The translations under genes were made by a program, and so were the position numbers. Under the pieces are notes generated by a model. The model made no database searches and was not told the DNA's origin. It saw only the letters and a list, made by a program, of their open reading frames with translations. A stretch of 64,000 nt of DNA from JBLEFH01 sp047345645 (GTDB lineage: Bacteria; Pseudomonadota; Alphaproteobacteria; Rhodobacterales; Rhodobacteraceae). The stretch lies in assembly GCA_047345645.1 (NCBI GenBank), contig JBLEFH010000001.1. The stretch is one strand, 5' to 3'. This document shows, one piece after another, positions 24,543 to 34,696 of this stretch (within the stretch, counting starts at the first letter, position 1; each line of letters starts with the position of its first letter).

Positions 24543-25808
24543 ATGATTAAGACCCTTTTGAGATCTGGTATTTCGGCGGCTGCGATTGCGGCTGTCAGCG
24601 GGAGCGCCGCCTTTGCGGTTGAGCTTTCCTATGTGAGCGGCGTTGTGGGCAACGCCGTTGAGAGCTTCAAGGAAATCGTGAAGCCTTGGGAAGAAGAGAC
24701 GGGCCACACCGTGAAAATGGTCCCGATGCCCGCATCGAGCTCCGACCAGTTCGGCCAATACCGCCTTTGGCTGGCCGCCGGAACGAGCGACATTGACCTT
24801 TATCAGACCGACGTGATCTGGGCGCCGCAGCTTGCCGATCACTTTGTCGATCTGTCCGAGCCGGCCGCAGAGCTGGCGGCCCAGCACATCCCGTCGGTCA
24901 TTGAGAGCCAGACGGTGGATGGCAAGCTGGTCGCCCTGCCGCTCTACACCGACGCGCCCGCCCTCTATTACCGCACCGACCTGCTGGAAAAGCACGGCAA
25001 GGAAGTTCCGACCACCTGGGAAGAGCTGACCGCGACCGCGCAGGAAATTCAGGATGCCGAGCGCGCCGAAGGCAATGAGGATATCTGGGGTTATGTCTGG
25101 CAGGGCAACGCCTATGAGGGCCTGACCTGTAACGCTCTGGAATGGATCAAATCCTATGGCGGCGGGCAGATCATCGACCCGGATGGCAACATCACCGTGA
25201 ACAATGAGCAGGCCGTGGCCGCGCTCGAAATGGCGGCTGGCTGGGTTGGCACGATCAGCCCGCGCGGCGTTCTGTCCTATCAGGAAGAAGAAGCCCGCGG
25301 CGTCTGGCAGACCGGCAATGCCGTCTTCATGCGCAACTGGCCCTATGCCTATTCGCTCTCCCAAGGGGATGACAGCGCGGTGAAAGGCGTGTTTGACGTG
25401 GCGCCGCTGCCTTCGGGCGGTGATGGCTCCGCCGCGACTTTGGGCGGCTGGAATGTGGCTGTGTCCAAATATTCCGAGAACCAGGAAGCGGCGATCAGCC
25501 TTGCGATGTATCTGGCCAGCCTGGACGGGCAGAAAGAGTCCTCCATCCGCGACTCGCATCTGCCGACTCTGCCGGAGCTTTATCAGGACGAAGAGATCGC
25601 CGAGGCGGTGCCGATCGTTCCGAACTGGGAAGAAGTGGTTTCGCAAGCCGTGCCGCGTCCCTCCGCGCCGGCACAGAACAAATATAACGAGGTGTCCTCG
25701 CTCTTCTGGTCCGCTGTGCATGAGACCCTGTCCGGCACCGGCACCGCTGCCGAGAATCTCGAAATCCTCGAACTGGATCTCGAAGACCTCAAAGGCGGCG
25801 AGTGGTAA
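24543..25808 (+). CDS. thuE: Trehalose/maltose-type ABC transporter binding protein ThuE
   Basis: This is a 421-residue periplasmic solute-binding protein (family 1, MalE-like) with a signal peptide ending near residue 25 (SAAFA). It has conserved features of disaccharide binders, including LYQTDVIWAPQLADHF and LPLYTDAPALYYRTDLLEK. TGGGAGGAAA lies just before the ATG. The order binding protein, two permeases, ATPase, ThuA, ThuB is that of the thuEFGKAB trehalose/sucrose/maltose system of rhizobia. The substrate is therefore probably trehalose or a related alpha-glucoside. Confidence 0.9.
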   Translation: MIKTLLRSGISAAAIAAVSGSAAFAVELSYVSGVVGNAVESFKEIVKPWEEETGHTVKMVPMPASSSDQFGQYRLWLAAGTSDIDLYQTDVIWAPQLADHFVDLSEPAAELAAQHIPSVIESQTVDGKLVALPLYTDAPALYYRTDLLEKHGKEVPTTWEELTATAQEIQDAERAEGNEDIWGYVWQGNAYEGLTCNALEWIKSYGGGQIIDPDGNITVNNEQAVAALEMAAGWVGTISPRGVLSYQEEEARGVWQTGNAVFMRNWPYAYSLSQGDDSAVKGVFDVAPLPSGGDGSAATLGGWNVAVSKYSENQEAAISLAMYLASLDGQKESSIRDSHLPTLPELYQDEEIAEAVPIVPNWEEVVSQAVPRPSAPAQNKYNEVSSLFWSAVHETLSGTGTAAENLEILELDLEDLKGGEW

Positions 25809-25889
25809 GCTGACCTGACGCGACCTCCGGAGTGGGCGATCCCGCCCGCTCCCCATCGGCCCCATGGCCCATGACGAGGATACATTCCC

Positions 25890-26849
25890 ATGACTGATCA
25901 AACGCTGGGCCGCGCGACCGGTCCTAGCCTCAAGCAGCGCAGGCAAAGAGCCGCTTTCTGGTTCCTCGCGCCCATGCTTGTCGCTCTCTTTCTTGTCGCT
26001 GCATGGCCGCTGATGCGGACCATCTGGTTCTCTCTGACCGATGCGACACTCTCCAATCTGTACGACTCCGAATTCATCGGCTTCGACAATTATCTCCAAG
26101 TCCGCGAGCTGTCTTCTGGCCGCACCATTTATCGCGGCACGCTGGTCGACCCCGACTGGTGGAACGCCGTGTGGAACACGGTCCGCTTCTCGGTCGTCTC
26201 CGTGCTGTTTGAGACCATGTTCGGCCTCATCGTCGCGCTGGTGATGAATGCGGAGTTCAAAGGCCGCAGCTTCGTGCGCGCCGCGATCCTCATCCCCTGG
26301 GCGATCCCGACCATTGTGTCGGCGAAAATGTGGGGTTGGATGCTCAACGACCAGTTCGGCATCATCAACGACATTCTGCTCAGCCTTGGTTTGATCGATC
26401 AAAAAATTGCATGGACGGCCAATGTCGATACGGCGATGACCGCCATCCTGATCGTAGATATCTGGAAAACCACGCCTTTCATGGCGCTTCTCATCCTCGC
26501 GGGCCTCCAGATGGTGCCGCGCGATATGTATGAAGCGGCCAAGATCGACGGGATCCACCCGGTCAAAGTGTTCTTCAAGGTGACGCTTCCGATGATCAAA
26601 CCGGCCGTCATGGTCGCGGTGATCTTCCGGATGCTGGACGCCCTGCGCATCTTTGATCTCGTCTACGTCCTCACGCCCAACTCATCGGCGACGAAAACCA
26701 TGTCGGTGATCAGCCGTGAGAACATGATCGACTTCGACAAATTCGCCTATGGGGCCGCGCAATCGACCCTGCTCTTCGCCATCATCGCGATTTTCGTCAG
26801 CCTCTATATCTGGTTGGGTCGCGTGGATCTTGCGGGAGACCGCCAATGA
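25890..26849 (+). CDS. thuF: Disaccharide ABC transporter permease ThuF
   Basis: This 319-residue MalF-type inner-membrane permease has about six hydrophobic segments and a classic EAA loop (YEAAKIDGIHPVKVFFKVTLP, approximately residues 212-232). A long periplasmic loop follows the first helix. The stop overlaps the start of the second permease by four bases, so the two channel halves are translated together. Confidence 0.92.
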   Translation: MTDQTLGRATGPSLKQRRQRAAFWFLAPMLVALFLVAAWPLMRTIWFSLTDATLSNLYDSEFIGFDNYLQVRELSSGRTIYRGTLVDPDWWNAVWNTVRFSVVSVLFETMFGLIVALVMNAEFKGRSFVRAAILIPWAIPTIVSAKMWGWMLNDQFGIINDILLSLGLIDQKIAWTANVDTAMTAILIVDIWKTTPFMALLILAGLQMVPRDMYEAAKIDGIHPVKVFFKVTLPMIKPAVMVAVIFRMLDALRIFDLVYVLTPNSSATKTMSVISRENMIDFDKFAYGAAQSTLLFAIIAIFVSLYIWLGRVDLAGDRQ

Positions 26850-27679
26850 TGAAGAATAAACTCGTCAAAAACATCGCGTTTTATGCGCTGGTGCTCGCGA
26901 TCGTCGTCTTTGCGGTGTTCCCGTTCTACTACGCCATCGTGACCAGTTTCGCGACCGGCACGGCGCTCTTTCAGGTCAACTACTTCCCAAAAGTCTTTGA
27001 TCTGGCGAACTATAAATTTGTGCTGGGGAGCAGCAACTTCCCGCGCTCTATCGTCAACTCGGTCTTTATTGCCGGGCTTACCGTGGCCTTCGCGCTCTTT
27101 CTCGCTGTCACCGCGTCCTATGCGCTGGCGCGGGTGAAGTTTCGCGGACGCGGGCTCTTGCTAATGACCATTCTGGCCGTCTCCATGTTCCCGCAGATCG
27201 CGGTGCTGGCGGGCCTCTTCGAGCTGGTTCGCTTCCTTGGCATCTTCAACACCCCCTGGGCGATGATCCTGTCCTACACGATCTTCACGCTGCCCTTTAC
27301 GGTTTGGGTGCTGACGACCTTCATGCGCGATCTGCCTGTGGAGATCGAAGAGGCCGCTATCGTGGACGGGGCGACCCCGTGGAATATCATCACCAAGGTG
27401 TTTCTGCCGCTCCTGTGGCCCGCACTGGTCACGACGGGCCTTCTGGCCTTCATCGGGGCGTGGAACGAGTTCCTCTTCGCGCTGACCTTTACCAGCTCGG
27501 AGACACAGCGGACCGTGCCTGTCGCGATTGCGCTCCTCTCGGGTGCCTCGACGCAAGAAATTCCGTGGGGTCCGATCATGGCGGCCTCGGTCATTGTGAC
27601 CGTGCCTCTGATCATCCTCGTCCTCATTTTCCAACGTAAGATCGTGGCGGGCCTGACCGCTGGCGGTGTGAAAGGCTAA
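26846..27679 (+). CDS. thuG: Disaccharide ABC transporter permease ThuG
   Basis: This 277-residue MalG-type permease has six membrane segments and the EAA loop EEAAIVDGATPWNIITKVFLP. It starts within the end of thuF (ATGA overlap) and ends five bases before the thuK start. It pairs with ThuF as a heterodimeric channel. Confidence 0.92.
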   Translation: MMKNKLVKNIAFYALVLAIVVFAVFPFYYAIVTSFATGTALFQVNYFPKVFDLANYKFVLGSSNFPRSIVNSVFIAGLTVAFALFLAVTASYALARVKFRGRGLLLMTILAVSMFPQIAVLAGLFELVRFLGIFNTPWAMILSYTIFTLPFTVWVLTTFMRDLPVEIEEAAIVDGATPWNIITKVFLPLLWPALVTTGLLAFIGAWNEFLFALTFTSSETQRTVPVAIALLSGASTQEIPWGPIMAASVIVTVPLIILVLIFQRKIVAGLTAGGVKG

Positions 27680-27683
27680 AGAC

Positions 27684-28691
<1,008 letters not shown>

Positions 28692-28715
28692 CCCACTACG
28701 AAACCCCTGAAAATG

Positions 28716-28737
28716 CCCGCAGGCTCTGTCCTGCGGG
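28716..28737 (+). other. Intercistronic hairpin between thuK and thuA
   Basis: CCCGCAGG (28716-28723) and CCTGCGGG (28730-28737) form a perfect eight-pair stem with a six-base loop. Only two T residues follow. It may act as a weak attenuator or as a 3'-end stabiliser that sets transporter versus enzyme mRNA levels. Confidence 0.55.
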
Positions 28738-28756
28738 TTCATATTGAGAGAACGCT

Positions 28757-29542
28757 ATGACTATTCGTGTCACTGTGTGGAACGAGAATGTCCACGAGCA
28801 GGAAAACAAGATCGTTGCCGACAATTATCCCAATGGGATTCATGGGATCATCGCCGACGCGCTGAATGCCGATGACGGCATCGAGGCCACCACCGCGACC
28901 CTGCAAGAGCCCGAGCATGGCCTGACCGCCGAGCGACTGGCCGAAACCGATGTCCTCTTCTGGTGGGGTCACAAGGCGCATGGCGATGTGTCCGACGAGG
29001 TGTGCGAGCGCGTGTGCGAAGCCGTGTGGAGCGGCATGGGGATGGTGTTTTTGCACTCCGCCCACTTCTCCAAACCGTTCAAACGCCTGATGGGCACCCC
29101 CTGCAACCTCACCTGGCGTGAGGCGGGCGAGCGGGAACGTCTCTGGCTGACCTCGCGCAACCACCCGATTGCCGCCGGTCTCGGCGACAGTTTCGAGCTG
29201 GAATATGAGGAAATGTATGGCGAGCCCTTCGGTGTGCCTGAGCCGCTGGAAACCGTCTTTGTGAGCTGGTTCCAGGGCGGCGAAGTGTTCCGCTCGGGTC
29301 TGACCTATAAGCGCGGTGCGGGCAATGTGTTCTATTTCCGCCCCGGCCATGAGACCTACCCGACCTATCATGACGAAAACGTCCAGCGGGTTCTGCTGAA
29401 CGCGGCGAAATGGGCGTATAATCCGGCGGCGCGTCTGCTGGATTCCACCGACGCGCCGAATGTCCCGGTGAATGAAGCGCCGGAAAAGATCGAAGAGCGC
29501 GGCCCGCGTCTTCATCAGGACGGCGAAGAGGGTTATCGGTAA
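28757..29542 (+). CDS. thuA: ThuA-like trehalose utilisation protein
   Basis: This 261-residue protein of the ThuA family (class I glutamine-amidotransferase-like fold) has DVLFWWGHKAHGDV, GMVFLHSAHFSKPF and the C-terminal GNVFYFRPGHETYPTYHD motifs typical of ThuA. In rhizobia thuA and thuB are required for trehalose catabolism, probably through a 3-keto intermediate made with ThuB. The stop overlaps the thuB start (TAATG). Confidence 0.93.
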   Translation: MTIRVTVWNENVHEQENKIVADNYPNGIHGIIADALNADDGIEATTATLQEPEHGLTAERLAETDVLFWWGHKAHGDVSDEVCERVCEAVWSGMGMVFLHSAHFSKPFKRLMGTPCNLTWREAGERERLWLTSRNHPIAAGLGDSFELEYEEMYGEPFGVPEPLETVFVSWFQGGEVFRSGLTYKRGAGNVFYFRPGHETYPTYHDENVQRVLLNAAKWAYNPAARLLDSTDAPNVPVNEAPEKIEERGPRLHQDGEEGYR

Positions 29543-30597
29543 TGAAGCCGGTTCGCATCCTCATCCTCGGCACCGGCGGCATGGCGCAGACCCATGCCAA
29601 AGGCTTTGCCGCGATCCCCGGCGTCGAGCTGGTGGCGGGCGTCGATACGCGCGCGCCGCAGCTTGCCGCCTTTTGCGACGCGCATCACATCGAGAACCGC
29701 TTCACCTCGCTTGATGAAGCGCTGGAATGGGGCGACTTCGATGCGGTGACAAATGTGACGCCTGACGCGGCGCATTACCCGACGACCATGCCGATCCTGA
29801 AGGCGGGCAAGCATATCCTGTGCGAAAAGCCGCTGGCGACCAATGCCGATCACGCCGAGGAGATGGCGCGGGCGGCGTCGGAAGCCGGTGTGGTCAATAT
29901 GGTCAACCTGTCCTATCGCAATGTCGCGGCGCTTCAGGAAGCGGCGAAAATGGTGCGGGCGGGCAAGATCGGCGCGGTCCGGCATTTCGAGGCGTCCTAT
30001 CTGCAAAGCTGGCTCACCCAGCCGGCTTGGGGCGACTGGAAAACCGAGAGCCAATGGCTCTGGCGGCTCTCCACCCAGCACGGGTCCAAGGGCGTTTTGG
30101 GCGATGTCGGCATTCACATTCTCGACTTTGCGACCTTCATCGCGGGGGAAGATGCGCGGGAGGTTTCCTGTCGTCTGACCACCTTCGATAAAGCGCCGGG
30201 CGGGAAGATCGACGATTACACGCTCGACGCCAACGATTCCGCGACCATGCAGGTGGTGCTGGAAGGCGGCGGGCTCGGCACGGTCGGCGCGACGCGCTTC
30301 GCCTCGGGTCACCTCAACGATCTGCGCTTGCGTCTTTATGGCGAAAAGGGCGGCCTTGAGGTCAGCTTTGAGAACCAGGTGAGCCGTCTGCGCGCCTGTC
30401 TTGAGCCGGATCTGCAAACCGCCAAATGGCAGGAGATCGACTGCCCGCCGGTGCCGCTCATCTATGATCGCTTTATCGCGGCGATCCGCGGTGAGGGCGA
30501 GGCGGATCCCGATTTCGCCCGCGGCGCATCCTTGCAGCGCCTGCTCGACAAGGCCGAAGAATCGGCCGCGCAGCAGGGCCTCAGCCTCACCGTTTAA
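29542..30597 (+). CDS. thuB: ThuB-like Gfo/Idh/MocA oxidoreductase
   Basis: This is a 351-residue NAD(P)-dependent sugar dehydrogenase. The Rossmann motif is ILGTGGMAQTHAKGFAAIPG (about residues 7-26). The family lysine-proline signature is CEKPLATN, and the C-terminal Gfo/Idh/MocA domain contains GDVGIHILDFATF. Coupled with thuA, it probably oxidises the imported disaccharide (keto-sugar formation). A strong terminator follows its stop codon immediately. Confidence 0.92.
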   Translation: MKPVRILILGTGGMAQTHAKGFAAIPGVELVAGVDTRAPQLAAFCDAHHIENRFTSLDEALEWGDFDAVTNVTPDAAHYPTTMPILKAGKHILCEKPLATNADHAEEMARAASEAGVVNMVNLSYRNVAALQEAAKMVRAGKIGAVRHFEASYLQSWLTQPAWGDWKTESQWLWRLSTQHGSKGVLGDVGIHILDFATFIAGEDAREVSCRLTTFDKAPGGKIDDYTLDANDSATMQVVLEGGGLGTVGATRFASGHLNDLRLRLYGEKGGLEVSFENQVSRLRACLEPDLQTAKWQEIDCPPVPLIYDRFIAAIRGEGEADPDFARGASLQRLLDKAEESAAQQGLSLTV

Positions 30598-30600
30598 AAA

Positions 30601-30627
30601 AATGGCGCCTCTCGGGGCGCCATTTTT
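30601..30627 (+). terminator. Intrinsic terminator after thuB
   Basis: AATGGCGCC (30601-30609) pairs with GGCGCCATT (30616-30624). A T-run continues to 30627 and A residues flank the 5' side, so it could also stop transcription coming from the minus-strand DoxX gene. Confidence 0.88.
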
Positions 30628-30672
30628 CTACTCGTTACAAAGATGCGCGGGACAGGCGCATCTGAACGCCAA

Positions 30673-31065
30673 TTACTCTGCGGTGCTGCGCTTGGCATCC
30701 ACCGACCACGGGCCGGGGCCTGCGGCGGAGAGGTAGAGGAACACGAAGCAGAAAGTTGCCGCCAGCGTGCCGCCATTCAGCACCGGGAAGAAGCCCTGGC
30801 CCGCATGGGCGTAGAAATAGGCCACCGCCATCAGGCCGCTGAGCAGAAACGCCGCGACGCGGGAGAAAAGGCCGATCACCAGCAGCGCGCCGCAGACCAG
30901 CTCGAAAATCCCCGCAATGCCGGGCAGGGCGGTCAGAGGCACTTCGCTCATGCCGCTCACCGGGAAATTGAGAACTTTCGTCGTGCCATACTGAAGGATC
31001 AGCAGGCCCGACATGATCCGCAGCACAGAACGGAGCTGCGGCGTGTAAGGTTCCAGAAACGTCAT
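30673..31065 (-). CDS. DoxX family membrane protein
   Basis: This 130-residue integral membrane protein has four hydrophobic segments, and its conserved opening (LRIMSGLLILQYGTTK) and PGIAGIFELVCGALL segments are typical of DoxX/DoxD. The ATG at 31065 is six bases after AAAGGA and is favoured over the in-frame ATG at 31092. Members are linked to redox or quinone chemistry, but the function is not settled. It is encoded on the same strand as the secreted MBL hydrolase upstream. Confidence 0.88.
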   Translation of the reverse strand: MTFLEPYTPQLRSVLRIMSGLLILQYGTTKVLNFPVSGMSEVPLTALPGIAGIFELVCGALLVIGLFSRVAAFLLSGLMAVAYFYAHAGQGFFPVLNGGTLAATFCFVFLYLSAAGPGPWSVDAKRSTAE

Positions 31066-31215
31066 CCGTAGTCCTTTCAAAAGGGAACTCATTGAAGCGG
31101 CGAGTGTAGGGCCTGTTTCAGATGACGAAACACGGAATCTCTTAACATTCGGTGTCTACTGTGTTTCCAGATCAGAGACAATTGGTTGCAGATGTAACTT
31201 CTGATGCAGTGGCGA

Positions 31216-32112
31216 TCAGAATTCGTCAAGATCCTCGGCCAGCACAACCTCACCGTCATAGGCAGCCTGCACCTCGCTCAACGCCGTCTCGATGGGCGCG
31301 CCGTAATGCAGCACATGGCTCAGCACCAATAGGCCCGGCTGTGTCTGGTTGGCAATCTCGGCGACCTCGCTCGTCAGCGTGTGCGAGGTGTGGTGATATT
31401 CCTGCCAGCCCTCATCGAGCGCGCTCCACCCTTCCTCGCTGATCACCTCATGGACCAGCACATCGACCCCTTGCGCCTTTTCGATCAGGTTCTCGCTAAA
31501 GGCGGTGTCGCCGGAGACCACGATGGTCTTGTCAGGCGTGGTGATCTTGTAGCCATATGCCGGGTCAATATCGCCATGGGGCACGTCAAACGCCTCCACG
31601 GTCACGTCGTTATCCTCGAAAACCACGCCCTCGCCGTCGATCTCGGTGACATTCACCTTATACATCTCCGGGTCGCGCACGGGTTGATTGCCCCCGGTGC
31701 GCAGCGAGATATCGACATCCTGCATGGCGTAATAGCCATCGGTCATCGCTTGCAGACCTGCCGGGCCGTAAGCGTTCAACCCCTCCTCGCGCCGCCACCA
31801 ATAGGTCGCCGCGAGTTCGGAGTAATCCATCGTGTGATCGCTATGCAGATGGGTGATGAAGATATTCTTGATCGCGGGCGGATAGAGTTCCGGCGCATCC
31901 ATGGTCTGATAGGCCTCGATCGCGCGCTGAACCATGCCGTGGCCCGCGTCGAACAGATACGCCTCGCCATTATAGATGACTGCGAGACCTGCGCCCGCGC
32001 GCTCTGCATTCGGCACAGGTGTGCCGGTGCCGAGCATGATGACGCGGGTATCCGCCTGCGCGGCGCTCGCCATGAGCAGGGCGCTGACGGTGAGGGTGGT
32101 GAGCGTATTCAT
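31216..32112 (-). CDS. Secreted metallo-beta-lactamase-fold hydrolase
   Basis: This 298-residue protein is counted from the ATG at 32112, which follows GGGAGGACATC. The longer frame upstream lacks a site. A signal peptide ends near ASAAQAD. The metal motif HLHSDHTMDY (HxHxDH) and the later GDTAFSENLIEKAQ, HEV and HHTSHT residues match the RNase Z/lactonase-like branch. It is divergent from the MarR gene and resembles the two tandem MBL proteins at 40.3-42.2 kb in layout (LLG/MLGTGTP opening, FDAG). A role on esters or lactones of the aromatic substrates is inferred. Confidence 0.85.
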   Translation of the reverse strand: MNTLTTLTVSALLMASAAQADTRVIMLGTGTPVPNAERAGAGLAVIYNGEAYLFDAGHGMVQRAIEAYQTMDAPELYPPAIKNIFITHLHSDHTMDYSELAATYWWRREEGLNAYGPAGLQAMTDGYYAMQDVDISLRTGGNQPVRDPEMYKVNVTEIDGEGVVFEDNDVTVEAFDVPHGDIDPAYGYKITTPDKTIVVSGDTAFSENLIEKAQGVDVLVHEVISEEGWSALDEGWQEYHHTSHTLTSEVAEIANQTQPGLLVLSHVLHYGAPIETALSEVQAAYDGEVVLAEDLDEF

Positions 32113-32474
32113 GATGTCCTCCCGAATATGAAGGGTCAGCATATCCGACAGATGCGCATCGCCCAAATCGTTTCGCAAAATATCTTAAAAGACATATATT
32201 CATGCGATGCTCGGTGCTTTAACGCGCGCCACTACGCGGCAAAAATCACTCGATTTTCGAGAAATATTATTACGTGAGGCGGATTTTCGCCGGAGTGCAT
32301 CGTCGGCATATAAGTCCAAGAAAAACCATGTAAACAAATGATTGCGAGATTTTTGACCTAGCGTCAGAATTTTCAACAGCAATCGCTCCATTCCTAAAAT
32401 AGATATGAATCATAATTATTATTGACCGAATCCAAATCCGCTGACACGCTTGATCAAAGTTAGGGAGATTCGTG
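32113..32474. other. AT-rich divergent control region (MBL gene / MarR gene)
   Basis: About 360 bases without a gene and much richer in A+T than the flanks. It lies between divergent transcripts, so it should carry both promoters and the MarR operator. TTGATCAA (32450-32457) is a perfect eight-base palindrome 17 bases before the MarR start. An A/T palindromic stretch around ATAATTATTATT (about 32412-32423) lies further up. Which of these binds the regulator cannot be decided by eye. Confidence 0.45.
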
Positions 32475-32948
32475 ATGACAGAGCAGAAGCCTGAAGCCAT
32501 CGATACCGACGCACCGCCATTCCGCGAGAACGTGCTGGGCGAGTTGATCGGCTACCGTCTGCGCCGCGCCTATCTGCCGGTTCAGTCGGCCGCGCATCAG
32601 GTGCTGGCCGCCTATAACCTGCGGGTCGTGTCCTTTTCCTGCCTGTCGATCATCGTGGACAATCCCGGCATCGTGCAGTCGCAGCTTGCCGATCTCTTGC
32701 AGATGGAGCGGCCCAACCTCGTGGTCATCATTGACCATCTGGAAACGCTGGAACTCATCACCCGCACCAAGGTGCAGCGGGATCGTCGCCGTTATGCGCT
32801 GAAGGCCACGCTCAAGGGGCGGCGGCTGCGCGACAAGGCGGCCAAGGATGTGCGCGCCGCCGAAGAGGCGGTTGCGGGCGGGCTGACCGTGGACGAGCAG
32901 GCACAACTTATCGCCTTGCTCGACAAGCTCCAGACCGGGGCGAAATAG
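32475..32948 (+). CDS. MarR-family transcriptional regulator
   Basis: This 157-residue winged-helix regulator is read from the ATG at 32475, seven bases after GGGAG. The GTG one codon earlier is less well placed. The DNA-binding domain spans about residues 45-115 (SQLADLLQMERPNLVVIIDHL, then the DRRRYALKATLKGRRL wing). It heads the aromatic cluster. Regulators of this family (CouR, HcaR, FerC-like) repress hydroxycinnamate genes and respond to the CoA thioester, which fits the feruloyl-CoA synthase encoded downstream. The effector is inferred. Confidence 0.88.
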   Translation: MTEQKPEAIDTDAPPFRENVLGELIGYRLRRAYLPVQSAAHQVLAAYNLRVVSFSCLSIIVDNPGIVQSQLADLLQMERPNLVVIIDHLETLELITRTKVQRDRRRYALKATLKGRRLRDKAAKDVRAAEEAVAGGLTVDEQAQLIALLDKLQTGAK

Positions 32949-32996
32949 ATTTCAACGAACGACCGCGAAAAGGCGGCATTTTCTGGGAGGAAAAGA

Positions 32997-34100
32997 ATGA
33001 CAACCAAACTGAACGGGGCGCTGGCCCTCACCGCATTGCTGACCACCACCGCGCTCACCGCGCAGGCCGACACGATCCGCGCCACCAGCGGTTTCGGCCC
33101 GGCCCATGTGCTGGCGACCGAAGTGTTTCCTGTCACCTTCGAAAAGCTGGGCGAGCTGACGGATGGCAATTGGGACGGGCAGGACACGCCCTCGGGTCTC
33201 GTTGCGCCGAATGAAATGTCGAACGCGCTCCGCGATGGTGTGACGGAAATGGGCACCTTGCTGATGCCCTATTTCGTCGCCGAATATCCCGAGGCGGGGC
33301 TGGTGGCGGAGCTGTCCATGCTCGGCTCGAACAACAACGTCATTTCATCCGCCGTGACCGAATATATCGCGACCTGCGAGCCGTGCCTTGCCGAGTTCAG
33401 CAAGAACGGTCAGGTCTATCTCGCGTCTGATGCGACCCCGCTTTACCAGATCCTGTCGACCGAGCCGGTGGAGAGCCTCTCCGATATGCAGGGCATGAAA
33501 CTGCGGACCGGATCGCCCTTCTATGCGTCGCTTGTTGAATCGCTCGGCGGTGAACCGGTGCAGATGTCCTCCAGCGAGCTTTTCGAGGGACTAAGCCAGG
33601 GCGTCATCGACGGCACGGTCAGCAGCGCCCATGAGATCATCGCCAACCGTCTCGGCGATGTGGTCGGCAATGTCACCGAGATCGACGAGGGCAACTTTAC
33701 CGGCGCGACCGTCGCGGCAGGCAAGATGCTCTGGGACCGGATGAGCGCCGAGGAGCGCAAGGCGCTGGTCGTCGCCGCGCAATATGGTGTGGCCAAGGGG
33801 CTTGTCGGCTTCAATGAGCAGGTCGAGGAAGCGCGGGCGATGGAGGGGATGAATTTCATCACCCCCGCCGAAGACCTCACTTCCGCCATCGAAACCTTCA
33901 ACGAAGAGCGCCTAGCCGGTGCGGCGGCAATCCTTGAGGAACGCGGCGTGACCGATGCGCAGACCAAGATCGACCGTTACGCGGCCCTGATCGAGAAATG
34001 GGAGGGTCTGGTCAACGCCGAGACGCCCTATGAAGAGGTCGCCCGCATCCGCGAGGAAGAGATCTGGTCCGAGATCGATTTCAACAGCTACGGCATGTAA
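32997..34100 (+). CDS. TRAP transporter periplasmic binding protein (DctP type)
   Basis: This 367-residue binding protein has a signal peptide ending near residue 23 (LTAQA). It has the DctP-family core (LSDMQGMKLRTG, then SELFEGLSQGVIDGTV) and a C-terminal helical region. TGGGAGGAAAAG precedes the start. It is followed by the small and large membrane subunits. In this context it probably binds hydroxycinnamates or related aromatic acids released by the esterase encoded downstream. Confidence 0.9.
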   Translation: MTTKLNGALALTALLTTTALTAQADTIRATSGFGPAHVLATEVFPVTFEKLGELTDGNWDGQDTPSGLVAPNEMSNALRDGVTEMGTLLMPYFVAEYPEAGLVAELSMLGSNNNVISSAVTEYIATCEPCLAEFSKNGQVYLASDATPLYQILSTEPVESLSDMQGMKLRTGSPFYASLVESLGGEPVQMSSSELFEGLSQGVIDGTVSSAHEIIANRLGDVVGNVTEIDEGNFTGATVAAGKMLWDRMSAEERKALVVAAQYGVAKGLVGFNEQVEEARAMEGMNFITPAEDLTSAIETFNEERLAGAAAILEERGVTDAQTKIDRYAALIEKWEGLVNAETPYEEVARIREEEIWSEIDFNSYGM

Positions 34101-34159
34101 GCTGCCCGCGCCCTGCCGCGCGCAGGGCGCTTCCCAGCCCAAACCAAAGTGAGGTTGCC

Positions 34160-34696
34160 ATGGCGCAGCTCAAGTCCCTTATTGCCCGGCTCAGTCTGGC
34201 CCTTGGCGGCCTGGTACTGATGTTGATGATGCTTCAGGTCGTCGTCGATGTGTTCATGCGCAGCTTTCTGGGCGCAGGTTTCCCGGCCACGGCGGATCTC
34301 GTCGGTAAATATTACATGGTCGCGGTCAGCTTCCTGCCGCTCGCGGTGACGGAGCTGGAGCGCCGCCATATCGAGGCCACCATCTTCACCGACGCCCTGC
34401 CGGAGCGCGCCAAGATGGTGCTGTTCTTCCTCGGCTTTGCCATCGCCGCGGCGGTCCTTTCGCTGATGCTCTATGGCTCGTTCCAGGAAGCCCTGCGCAA
34501 GACCGCGACCGGCGCTTATATCGAAGCGGGCACCGTGCGTTTCCCGACTTGGCCGAGCTTCTGGATCCTGCCGTTTTCCTTCGCGCTCGGGCTGGTCGTC
34601 ATCGTGATCCGGCTGATCGAAGTCGTCACCGGCACCTTTACCGACACCGACCACGACCCGCTGGAGCAGGTCGAAAGCCATGAGGGGGCCGCCTAA
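34160..34696 (+). CDS. TRAP transporter small membrane subunit (DctQ)
   Basis: This 178-residue protein has four hydrophobic segments and conserved DctQ features (VFMRSFLGAGFPATADLVGKY is the start region, about residues 30-50; ERRHIEATIF follows). Its stop overlaps the start of the large subunit gene (TAATG). Confidence 0.9.
   Translation: MAQLKSLIARLSLALGGLVLMLMMLQVVVDVFMRSFLGAGFPATADLVGKYYMVAVSFLPLAVTELERRHIEATIFTDALPERAKMVLFFLGFAIAAAVLSLMLYGSFQEALRKTATGAYIEAGTVRFPTWPSFWILPFSFALGLVVIVIRLIEVVTGTFTDTDHDPLEQVESHEGAA

Noticed and set aside
24435..26558. Long minus-strand open frame opposite thuE and thuF
   Set aside because: It is the same antisense artefact: no ribosome-binding site, low-complexity Arg/His/Asp composition, and the plus-strand genes are clear.
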